Of a DNA stretch of 13,821 nt, positions 6,769 to 12,787 are shown in pieces (positions within the stretch are counted from its first letter, which is position 1; every line of letters starts with the position of its first letter). The stretch is from Pseudomonadota bacterium (GTDB lineage Bacteria > Desulfobacterota > Desulfobaccia > Desulfobaccales > 0-14-0-80-60-11). The notes below the pieces were generated by a model. The model was not told the origin of the DNA, searched no databases, and saw only the letters and a list, made by a program, of their open reading frames with translations. Where the stretch lies: positions 1 to 13,821 of the forward strand of contig JAHIKF010000266.1 in assembly GCA_018897875.1 (NCBI GenBank), written 5' to 3'. A program made the translations under genes and the position numbers.

Positions 6769-7010
6769 ATCAACTTTTGGATTAAGGGATGGGCATATGC
6801 GGATGACCCCTTTTGCAGGCACGGGGAGGGGTCAACAAGGTTTCGGGGCAAAAAAACCTGGGGCGCCAAGCCTCCTTCCTCGTGCTCTCCGAACCGGTTG
6901 CCGGGGCCCAAGACCTTATTTTGCCGGAATGGCTGCATTCCGGGGCCGCGCTGGCGACAGCGCACGGTTTGCTTACCGGGCATGTCCCGGTGACCCCTTT
7001 ATCTTAGGGT
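6769..7010 (+). ncRNA. Candidate structured leader RNA (riboswitch-like or independent sRNA) of speD
   Basis: Pairings read directly from the sequence: a closing helix between 6779-6788 and 6995-7004 (one internal mismatch); hairpin 6804-6834 (TGACCCC/GGGGTCA); hairpin 6838-6859 (AGGTTT/AAACCT); a perfect 8-bp hairpin 6924-6943 (CCGGAATG, loop GCTG); hairpin 6948-6963 (GCGCTG with GNRA loop GCGA); and hairpin 6975-6991 (ACCGGG, loop CATGT). Alternative helices are 6818-6831 with 6873-6886 (14 bp with some G-U) and 6828-6833 with 6992-6997. The speD ribosome site lies just outside the closing helix. I do not recognise a known class: no SAM-I core, no SRP or RNase P signature. It could control speD by S-adenosylmethionine or polyamines, or be a separate RNA such as a diverged 6S RNA. 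Confidence 0.5.
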
Positions 7011-7027
7011 GCGAGGAGGAGAATAAT

Positions 7028-7465
7028 TTGAAAAAGCCGGCGGTTGGCTTTGGACTGCATCTGACCCTGGATGGTTATGAATGCAGTTATGAGCGGCTGA
7101 CGAATCTGGACGCCATTTACGAGTTCCTGGACACCTGCCCGGATATGATCCACATGACCAAGATCATGCCCCCTTATGCCTTCAAATATCACGGCAAAGT
7201 GGAAGATGATTGGGGCCTCTCCGGGTTTGTCCTCATAGCGGAAAGTCATATCAGCATTCACACTTTCCCTGAGCGCAACTATCTGAGCCTGGATATTTTC
7301 TCCTGCAAGGGATTCGATTACCAGCAGGCGGTGGACTATGCCACCGAGTGCTTCGGTATTGCTCGCCACGAAATCAACTTGTTGGACCGGGGCCTGGAAT
7401 TTCCCCGGGAAATCAAGGCCGTGGAACGCCTGATGCGCCAGGAGCGGAAGCAGATGCAGGGCTAG
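7028..7465 (+). CDS. speD: S-adenosylmethionine decarboxylase proenzyme SpeD (class 1B)
   Basis: Makes decarboxylated S-adenosylmethionine, the aminopropyl donor for spermidine. The proenzyme cleaves itself within AESHISIHTFPE: Ser73 becomes the pyruvoyl group, and His78 and Cys93 are the processing and catalytic residues. Their spacing (5 and 15) is the same as in the Thermotoga maritima enzyme (Ser63, His68, Cys83). At 145 aa it has the small bacterial/archaeal length. I chose the TTG at 7028: AGGAGG ends eight bases before it and family homology begins there (GFGLHLTLDGYEC). The frame is open further upstream to 6734, but that part reads like a structured leader rather than protein. A TTG start suggests tuned translation. 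corC follows two bases after the stop. Confidence 0.93.
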   Translation: MKKPAVGFGLHLTLDGYECSYERLTNLDAIYEFLDTCPDMIHMTKIMPPYAFKYHGKVEDDWGLSGFVLIAESHISIHTFPERNYLSLDIFSCKGFDYQQAVDYATECFGIARHEINLLDRGLEFPREIKAVERLMRQERKQMQG

Positions 7466-7467
7466 GC

Positions 7468-8484
7468 ATGGAAGAGGCCGACAGTCCCCACCCCAGCTTC
7501 CTGAAGCGCCTTCGCCTGAAGTTCTCCCGCAGGATCTTCACGCAACCGGAAGATCTGGAGCGTGAAATCCAGCACATCATCGATGAAGGCGAGGAACGGG
7601 GCCTCATTACCCGCCAGGAAGGACGGCTCATTGAGAGTATCTTTGAGTTCAGGGATACCCTCGTGCGGGAGATCATGGTCCCCCGACTGGAGATGGTGGG
7701 GGTGGAGCGGCACACCCCGCTGGACCAGATTATCGCCCTGGTCCTGTCGTGCGGCCACTCGCGCCTGCCGGTGTTCGACGGCGACATCGACCACATCCAG
7801 GGCACCCTGCTGGCCAAGGACCTCCTGGTGTTCTGGCAGAACCCCGACACCTCCTGGGACCCGGCCCGGGTCCTCCGCCCCGCCTACTTCATTCCCGAAA
7901 GCAAGAAGATCAGTGACCTCTTACGAGACCTGGTGGAGCGCAAAACCCAGATCGCCGTGGTCATCGACGAATACGGCGGCACCGCCGGCCTCATCACCCT
8001 CGAAGATATCCTGGAAGAGATCGTCGGGGAGATCTATGACGAGTACGACCGCCAGGAACCCCGCCTCATTCCCCAGGAAGACGGCTCCGTCCTGGTGGAC
8101 GCCCGCCTGGACGTGGAAGAATTGATGAAGCACTTCATTCTTCCCCGGCCGGAAGGCAAGTTCGAATCCGTGGGGGGCCTCCTGATCCACTTCCTGGGCC
8201 GGGTGCCCCAGGTCAACGACCGGGTGGAGATCCCGAACCTGGAGTTGACCGTGCTGTCCGCGGACGAACGCCGGGCCAAACAGGTCCAGGCCCGTCGGCT
8301 GCCTTTAAAAGCAGGGGTCAGGGGTCAGAAAAATGCCCTGACTGCCCCGCGACCTTTGCCCGCCATCCCGCCCCTTGCATCATTTTGTCCAGTGGAGTAT
8401 TTCAAAAATATCTGGGAATATATGTTTTTTCAATGTAGGCCCGTAGGGCGGGAAAGCGAAGCGCATCCCGCCTTTTTACTCTGA
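7468..8484 (+). CDS. corC: CorC/HlyC-type CBS-domain protein with atypical C-terminal tail
   Basis: A soluble CorC (YbeX) type protein, in other bacteria linked to magnesium/cobalt efflux and, in E. coli, encoded near lnt. Residues about 35-66 carry the typical ILIEGEERGLI-like linker (HIIDEGEERGLITRQEGRLI) and REIMVPRLEM. Two CBS motifs cover about 68-190 (SRLPVFDGDIDHIQG; AVVIDEYGGTAGLITLEDILEEIVGEI), and the C-terminal CorC_HlyC domain about 200-278. No membrane segments. Homology ends near residue 280. The last 58 residues (8311-8484) look like translated intergenic repeat DNA, giving 338 aa against about 290 for E. coli CorC. ATG at 7468, two bases after speD, suggests co-transcription and coupling. 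Confidence 0.92.
   Translation: MEEADSPHPSFLKRLRLKFSRRIFTQPEDLEREIQHIIDEGEERGLITRQEGRLIESIFEFRDTLVREIMVPRLEMVGVERHTPLDQIIALVLSCGHSRLPVFDGDIDHIQGTLLAKDLLVFWQNPDTSWDPARVLRPAYFIPESKKISDLLRDLVERKTQIAVVIDEYGGTAGLITLEDILEEIVGEIYDEYDRQEPRLIPQEDGSVLVDARLDVEELMKHFILPRPEGKFESVGGLLIHFLGRVPQVNDRVEIPNLELTVLSADERRAKQVQARRLPLKAGVRGQKNALTAPRPLPAIPPLASFCPVEYFKNIWEYMFFQCRPVGRESEAHPAFLL
8311..8322 (+). repeat. Left copy of a 12-bp inverted repeat bracketing the corC-lnt insert
   Basis: GCAGGGGTCAGG begins at the point where CorC family homology stops. Its reverse complement is at 10790-10801, just upstream of the lnt promoter. A second partial GGGGTCAG follows at 8321-8328. See the matching right copy. Confidence 0.55.
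8441..8476 (+). repeat. GGCGGGA hairpin repeat, copy A
   Basis: GGCGGGA and TCCCGCC form a 7-bp stem around AAGCGAAGCGCA, followed by TTTTT, a layout like a rho-independent terminator. Copy B at 9231-9266 is nearly identical (two changes), and copy C at 9413-9446 is inverted. Copy A lies inside the extended reading frame of corC and ahead of its TGA at 8482-8484. Confidence 0.75.
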
Positions 8485-8519
8485 TACCCTACGGCGCCGG
8501 TCAAATTGCCTCAACCTCC

Positions 8520-8546
8520 ACCACAGGATAAAAATTGTGGTATGAT
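8520..8546 (+). promoter_or_regulatory. Extended -10 promoter with overlapping dyad for the toxin-antitoxin pair
   Basis: TGG followed by TATGAT (8541-8546) makes an extended -10 element. Directly over it lies the inverted repeat ACCACA (8520-8525) / TGTGGT (8536-8541) with a 10-base spacer. This fits an operator for autorepression by an antitoxin or toxin-antitoxin complex. No clear -35 box is needed or seen. The ribosome site GGAAGGAGAAG precedes the first gene. Confidence 0.45.
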
Positions 8547-8594
8547 GAGGAGTAGAAAGCTCCCCGGAAGCCCTGGCCGGGGGAAGGAGAAGCT

Positions 8595-8834
8595 ATGGAG
8601 CGCATCGACCTCCTGAAAGAATTGCAGAAGCTGACGCCCCCCGAACGATTGGCGGTCATCGAGGCCGCCTTGCAGCAGCTTCGGGCCGACCTGGAGGGGA
8701 CGCCCGAACGCAAATCTTTGGCCGTGAGAAGGCAGGAGATGGCCGTGGCCGCCCAGGCCTTGCAAGCGGACTACGCCGCCGGGGGCGAATTAACGGCTTG
8801 CACCGCCCTGGACGCCGAGGATTTTCATGCGTAG
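8595..8834 (+). CDS. Antitoxin of a MazF-type toxin-antitoxin pair
   Basis: A 79-aa acidic protein. The N-terminal helix KELQKLTPPERLAVIEAALQ resembles the addiction-module component type of small antitoxins. The C-terminal part QALQADYAAGGELTACTALD ending in EDFHA matches the toxin-binding tail I know from antitoxins next to MazF/PemK toxins. It is not a classic SpoVT/AbrB MazE. AAGGAG stands just before the ATG. The stop overlaps the toxin start by eight bases, so the two are translationally coupled, and the upstream dyad suggests autoregulation. Confidence 0.75.
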   Translation: MERIDLLKELQKLTPPERLAVIEAALQQLRADLEGTPERKSLAVRRQEMAVAAQALQADYAAGGELTACTALDAEDFHA

Positions 8835-9171
8835 GGGGGAGGTCTGGTTCATCAATCTCGACCCCACCATCGGCGCAGAATTGAAAAAGACTCGCCCGGC
8901 GGTCATTGTCAATGACGACGCCGTGGGCCTCCTGCCTCTAAAAGTCATTGTCCCCCTCACCGCCTGGAAGGAGCATTACCGCCAGGCCCCCTGGCTGGTG
9001 CGTATCGATCCGCATCCTGAGAACGGCCTGGACAAACCCTCAGCCGCCGATGCCTTCCAGGTGCGCTCTCTCTCCCAAGAGCGGTTGGTGCGGCGCTTGG
9101 GCAGGCTCACCCCTTCCCAGATGAAAAGCATTTCCGCCGCCCTGTCCCTGGTGTTGAGCATCGAACCCTAA
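8827..9171 (+). CDS. mazF: MazF/PemK-family endoribonuclease toxin
   Basis: A type II toxin that cleaves mRNA at short sequence motifs. At 114 aa it has the usual length. The signature N-terminus RGEVWFINLDPTIGAELKKTRPAVIV carries the strand, the loop and the conserved Arg of the active site. VIVPLTAW holds the conserved Thr, and the C-terminal KPSAADAFQVRSLSQERLV with a final helix completes the fold. Its ATG lies inside the end of the antitoxin gene, which lacks space for its own ribosome site, so expression should follow antitoxin translation. Repeat copy B (9231) lies 60 bases after the stop and may terminate the transcript. Confidence 0.93.
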   Translation: MRRGEVWFINLDPTIGAELKKTRPAVIVNDDAVGLLPLKVIVPLTAWKEHYRQAPWLVRIDPHPENGLDKPSAADAFQVRSLSQERLVRRLGRLTPSQMKSISAALSLVLSIEP

Positions 9172-9230
9172 GCCGCCAGAGGTTTTCTTCATGGCCAATG
9201 ACGCCGCCGCCCTGAAAATGTTCAGGAGGA

Positions 9231-9266
9231 CCGTAGGGCGGGAAAGCAAAGCGCACCCCGCCTTTT
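9231..9266 (+). repeat. GGCGGGA hairpin repeat, copy B (terminator-like)
   Basis: CCGTAGGGCGGGAAAGC and GCGCACCCCGCCTTTT form a hairpin with a T-run, 60 bases beyond mazF. Apart from copies B and C, the stretch 9172-9472 shows no gene. Between the two copies (9267-9412) I see only unremarkable sequence. Confidence 0.75.
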
Positions 9267-9412
9267 GTAGCTGAACCCGGTCCGAAGATCGTCAAGGTGT
9301 TCGGTCAAGAGTCTCCGGCGGCGTTCCAGCAGCGTGACCGTGAAAAAGAACCTGCCTCCTGGAACCAAGGCGCCTGGGTATTGCGGCCTGATTTTAGTTT
9401 AAGCAATTGCTG

Positions 9413-9446
9413 AAGGCGGGATGCGTTTCACTTTCCCGCCATACGG
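9413..9446 (-). repeat. GGCGGGA hairpin repeat, copy C (inverted)
   Basis: Read on the minus strand this is CCGTATGGCGGGAAAGTGAA then ACGCATCCCGCCTT, the same unit as copies A and B with four changes. It lies 27 bases past the stop of the minus-strand M48 gene, so again the unit points away from the gene end it follows. Confidence 0.75.
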
Positions 9447-9472
9447 CGGCTCAAACAGCTCCTCACCAAACC

Positions 9473-10444
9473 CTAGAGCGTGAGCTTCGGGCCTTGGTTT
9501 TCATGGCTGCGGTTATCCAGGGGTTTTGATTCCGGGTTGTCCGGGGCGGGTTCGGGGGTGGGCTGGGGGGCTGGCGCCGGTTCGGGAGCATTTTGGAGCG
9601 CCGGGGCTGGGGCGGGTGGTGACGGCGGGGGCGCGGCGGGCGCCGGCGGAGTTTGCGCCACCGGCACATAGTGCTTCTGCGCCTCGGGCAGGAAATCCAC
9701 CATGGCCTGCATGTGGCGGTCGTCCCGGCGATGGGCGCTGAGAAACTTGGGCGGGCTCAGCTTGACGAATTCATCGGTCATCATGCGCCGCCAGAAGTCC
9801 ATGGCCCGGGCCGGGTTATAGCCCGCCTTGGCCATGAGGATGAGTCCGATCTTATCGGCCTCCAGCTCCTGGGCCCAGCTGTAAGTGGGCAGGATCCCAT
9901 GCTCGATCCCCAGACTGTAGCCCTCACCGATGGCCTGGCCGGCTACACCGCCCACCCCTCCAACTGCCATGCCGAGTCCCAGGCCCCCCATGTGGGCCAT
10001 CGTGGCCTGGCTCTGCCGCTCCCCGGTATGGCGGGCCAGGGCGTGGCCCATCTCATGGGCCAGCACCGTGGCCAGGCCCGCCTCATCCCGGGTGTACTTC
10101 AGGGCGCCGGTGAAGATGCCGGACTGGCCCCCGGGGAAACAAAAGGCGCGGGTCTCCTGGGGGTTTTCCAGGACCACAAAGTCCCAATGATAATCGGGGC
10201 GGTCGGCCGCGGCGGCAATACGATTGCCCACCCGGGTCACCAGTTCGTTCACGGCCGGGTCCTGGCAAGTATCATTGCGGGCGCGCAATTCCTCGTAGGT
10301 TTTGGCGCCCGTGGAGATCTCGCCTTTTTCGGAGCCCAGGATGATCTGGCGCCGGCCGGTGTAGGGCGCAGTGGCGCAGGCCGCGACCAGGAGGGTGAGC
10401 CCGAGCGCCAAAACCACCATTATCTTGCAGTACCTTGAGAACAT
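9473..10444 (-). CDS. M48-family zinc metallopeptidase lipoprotein with Pro/Ala-rich tail
   Basis: A probable envelope protease of the LoiP/BepA (YcaL/YfgC) group. The N-terminus is a lipoprotein signal peptide, with hydrophobic residues 8-22 and lipobox VAAC at Cys23. The zinc site is HEMGH (residues 130-134), with the third ligand Glu193 in the AQELEAD segment. In many relatives an Arg stands shortly before it (SRxQE); here the sequence is YSWAQE. A Gly-rich loop lies at about 153-175. The last 75 residues are a Pro/Ala/Glu low-complexity tail, unusual for the group and perhaps a spacer across the periplasm. ATG at 10444 is preferred over a GTG one codon upstream. It is convergent with mazF and divergent from lnt. 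Confidence 0.9.
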   Translation of the reverse strand: MFSRYCKIMVVLALGLTLLVAACATAPYTGRRQIILGSEKGEISTGAKTYEELRARNDTCQDPAVNELVTRVGNRIAAAADRPDYHWDFVVLENPQETRAFCFPGGQSGIFTGALKYTRDEAGLATVLAHEMGHALARHTGERQSQATMAHMGGLGLGMAVGGVGGVAGQAIGEGYSLGIEHGILPTYSWAQELEADKIGLILMAKAGYNPARAMDFWRRMMTDEFVKLSPPKFLSAHRRDDRHMQAMVDFLPEAQKHYVPVAQTPPAPAAPPPSPPAPAPALQNAPEPAPAPQPTPEPAPDNPESKPLDNRSHENQGPKLTL

Positions 10445-10579
10445 CACCGACCTGTGAAGGAAGGAATATCCTACGCTTAGATTTTATCAAATCCTTCGAC
10501 AGTCGTTCATAAAATAAAGAACTGCCCGGGTCATGGAATATTCTTTCTGCTCCAGCTTCCGGCTTGAAAATCCGATAGG

Positions 10580-10628
10580 ATATTGTTCACTGGACTTTCA
10601 TCGAAAATACCATGGTATATTGTTCACT
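10580..10628 (+). repeat. Two direct copies of ATATTGTTCACT, 37 bp apart
   Basis: The 12-mer ATATTGTTCACT occurs at 10580-10591 and again at 10617-10628. It lies in the 403-bp gap between the divergent M48 and lnt genes. A 37-bp period (about 3.5 helical turns) would place two bound proteins on opposite faces. This gap also holds a short open frame with a purine-rich site near 10660, which I do not believe in, and the right inverted repeat at 10790. Confidence 0.5.
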
Positions 10629-10789
10629 TACGCTGGCAAGGCTATTCTGACTTGAAGAGGAGCATGGTTGGGGCCGTTGACGGGAGGCGGAGGCCACCAG
10701 GACATACCACCAAGAGGAGGTTTCACCTATCTGTGCGTCATATCTTGTCTTGGCATTCAAGAGCCAAACCCTCAATGCCATTAATGGCT

Positions 10790-10801
10790 CCTGACCCCTG
10801 C
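10790..10801 (-). repeat. Right copy of the 12-bp inverted repeat bracketing the corC-lnt insert
   Basis: CCTGACCCCTGC is the exact reverse complement of 8311-8322. It lies 33 bases before the TATAAT box of lnt. The bracketed block of about 2.5 kb contains the toxin-antitoxin pair, repeats A-C and the M48 lipoprotein gene. Confidence 0.55.
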
Positions 10802-10833
10802 CCTATTTTCTTCCCCTGGCCTCCTGATCCGGT

Positions 10834-10839
10834 TATAAT
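10834..10839 (+). promoter_or_regulatory. TATAAT -10 box of lnt, implying a leaderless mRNA
   Basis: A perfect TATAAT ends nine bases before the A of the lnt ATG at 10848, so transcription should start at or within a base or two of the start codon. No Shine-Dalgarno sequence is present in the C-rich stretch between. The -35 region is weak. Confidence 0.5.
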
Positions 10840-10847
10840 CCCCCAAC

Positions 10848-12368
10848 ATGAACAAGCGCACTAGCCTCTCGCATGTTTTAGCCGCCATCCTCTCCGGCCT
10901 GCTGTTGGCGGCGGCCTTCCCCAAGTGGGACCAGACTTATCTGTTGATCTTCGCCCTGGTTCCCCTGCTCTGGGCCCTTAAGGACCGATCCCTGAAAGCG
11001 GCCTTCTGGCTGGGCCTGGTTTCGGGTCTGGCCCACTATGTGGCGATGCTCTACTGGATCGTTTACGTCACGCACGTCTTCGGGAAGCTGCCCCTCATCG
11101 CCGCCATCGGCATCCTGCTCCTGCTGGCCGGGTATTTATGTCTCTACACCGCGGTGTGGGGGCTGGGGGTCGCCTGGGGCGCCGCCCGGGGCCTCAGTCT
11201 GCTCTGGTGGGCGCCCGTGCTCTGGGTGGCTCTGGAGATGGGGCAAACCTACATCATCAGCGGCTTCCCCTGGGATCTGCTGGGGAACGGCCTCTACCAG
11301 TACCCGCGGCTGCTCCAGCTGGCCGATATCACCGGGGTGTACGGCCTCTCCTTCCTGGTGGTCCTGGTAAACGCCAGCCTCTATCTCCTCTGCTGCCCGC
11401 CCCGGGGGAAGGCCTTGCGGTTCCGCCAGGCCGCGGCCGTTTGCCTGATCCTGGTCCTCTGGATCGGCTACGGATATTATCGCCTGGGGGAAGTGGACGC
11501 GCTTATGGCCGCCAGCCCCAAGATCAAGGTGGCGGTGGTCCAGGGCAACCTCAAGCAAGGGGAGAAATGGCAGAAGTCCATGGTCCAGACCACACTGAAC
11601 CGTTACGGGGAACTGACCCGGAAGGTCCAGGGGGCCCGGCTCATCATCTGGCCTGAAACCGCGGCGCCCTTCTTATACGTGCGGACCCCGGACCTGGCGG
11701 CTGAGGTCCAGAAGATCGCCAGAGACAGCGGCGGCTACCTGTTTTTCGGCAGCCCCGCGTATGAGCTGACCTCTGAGGGGGAGCGCTATTTTAACCGGGC
11801 GTATCTCTTGAACCCCCAGGCTGAGACCATCGGCTCCTACGACAAGGCCCATCTGGTGCCCTACGGCGAGTACGTGCCGCTGCGGCGCTTTTTCCCCTTC
11901 ATCGGCAAGATGGTGCCCATGGTGGGCGACTTTGCCGAAGGGCCGGTGGGGGCCACCGTATCCCTGCCCGAAGGCGCCATCGGCCCCCTGGTGTGCTACG
12001 AATCCATCTTCCCCTATCTGGCCCGGGCCCAGGTGGCCAACGGGGCCCGTCTCCTGGTCAACATCACCAACGACGCCTGGTTCGGCAAGACCTCGGCGGC
12101 CTATCAACACCTGTCCATGGCGGTGCTTAGGGCGGTGGAGAACCGCGTCTGCCTGGCCCGGGCCGCCAATACCGGGATTTCCGCCTTCATCGACGGCGCC
12201 GGCCGCCTCCTGTGGACCTCGGAAATCAATGTCCCCGAGGCCCACGCCCTGGAGCTGGCCTGGCTCCCCGGCGGCAGCCTCTACACCAGGATCGGCGACG
12301 TCTTCGCCTGGGCCTGCGTCATCATCTGCGGCCTAGCCGTGATCCTGGCCCGCCGGCGGTTGCATTAG
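10848..12368 (+). CDS. lnt: Apolipoprotein N-acyltransferase Lnt
   Basis: An inner-membrane enzyme that moves an acyl chain from a phospholipid to the N-terminal Cys of lipoproteins, the last step of lipoprotein maturation. The N-terminal half has about six to seven membrane segments (between residues about 10 and 210). The periplasmic nitrilase-like domain covers about 225-470 and carries the triad Glu270 (IWPETAAPF), Lys333 (YDKAHLVPYGEY) and Cys383 (VCYES), plus NITNDAWFG. A last membrane helix spans about 484-500. At 506 aa it matches the E. coli enzyme (512). Usually close to corC; here 2.4 kb apart. Probable substrates include the two lipoprotein peptidases encoded on either side. Confidence 0.97.
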   Translation: MNKRTSLSHVLAAILSGLLLAAAFPKWDQTYLLIFALVPLLWALKDRSLKAAFWLGLVSGLAHYVAMLYWIVYVTHVFGKLPLIAAIGILLLLAGYLCLYTAVWGLGVAWGAARGLSLLWWAPVLWVALEMGQTYIISGFPWDLLGNGLYQYPRLLQLADITGVYGLSFLVVLVNASLYLLCCPPRGKALRFRQAAAVCLILVLWIGYGYYRLGEVDALMAASPKIKVAVVQGNLKQGEKWQKSMVQTTLNRYGELTRKVQGARLIIWPETAAPFLYVRTPDLAAEVQKIARDSGGYLFFGSPAYELTSEGERYFNRAYLLNPQAETIGSYDKAHLVPYGEYVPLRRFFPFIGKMVPMVGDFAEGPVGATVSLPEGAIGPLVCYESIFPYLARAQVANGARLLVNITNDAWFGKTSAAYQHLSMAVLRAVENRVCLARAANTGISAFIDGAGRLLWTSEINVPEAHALELAWLPGGSLYTRIGDVFAWACVIICGLAVILARRRLH

Positions 12369-12472
12369 CGGTCTTTCCACGCGAAGATAATTAAGCAAGT
12401 CGGGAAAAAAGCCGAATAGGTCATCGGGTAATGAACGAATTTTGGGAATGTCTTTAAAGAGAGGAGGCTCAT

Positions 12473-12787
12473 GTGAGAAGGCTAGTCGGTTACTCGAAAT
12501 TTGCCAGATACGCCCTGGCCTTGGGGCTGGTCTTGCCGCTGTTGGCGCCGACCGCCGGGTGGGGCCAGGTCCTGAATCTGCCCGGGCTGTTAACCGGCAC
12601 CCCGGTGAAGCAAACCAGCAGCGACGAAGTGGCGTTGGCCGGTAAGGGCTTCACTCCGGAGGTGGAGTCCGGTTATCGCGCCAAGCACCCGGAGATGGAT
12701 TTTGCCCAGGTGGACAAAGTTGAGAGCTATAAGGTGGACCCCGCCGCCCTGCAGGCCTTTATCAAGGAAGGAGACCTGAAACCATGA
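12473..12787 (+). CDS. Small exported protein of unknown function, coupled to M48 peptidase
   Basis: A 104-aa protein I do not recognise. Residues 12-28 are hydrophobic after a basic N-terminus, consistent with a signal peptide. The cleavage site near APTAGWGQ is unclear, and there is no lipobox cysteine. The mature part is polar, with no cysteines or known motif (FTPEVESGYRAKHPEMDF; KVDPAALQAFIKEGDL). Start: GTG at 12473, five bases after AGGAGG. An ATG two bases earlier is in another frame and followed at once by TGA. The stop overlaps the ATG of the peptidase gene in ATGA, so the two are made together. A partner, substrate or inhibitor of the peptidase is a fair guess, not shown. Confidence 0.75.
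   Translation: MRRLVGYSKFARYALALGLVLPLLAPTAGWGQVLNLPGLLTGTPVKQTSSDEVALAGKGFTPEVESGYRAKHPEMDFAQVDKVESYKVDPAALQAFIKEGDLKP

Noticed and set aside
6734..7027. N-terminal extension of SpeD (in-frame ATG at 6797 with a purine-rich site upstream)
   Set aside because: Family homology and a strong AGGAGG point to the TTG at 7028. The upstream codons give a Gly/Arg/Pro-rich sequence unlike SpeD, and the region is better explained as structured leader RNA. Not fully excluded.
7348..7467. CorC start upstream inside speD
   Set aside because: Those codons overlap the conserved end of speD in another frame. The ATG at 7468 gives the normal CorC N-terminus.
10580..10628. Possible CRISPR-like array
   Set aside because: Only two 12-bp copies, too short and too few, and no cas genes.
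10583..10864. Short open frames between the M48 gene and lnt
   Set aside because: No family resemblance, they overlap the lnt start or promoter, and codon use looks random.
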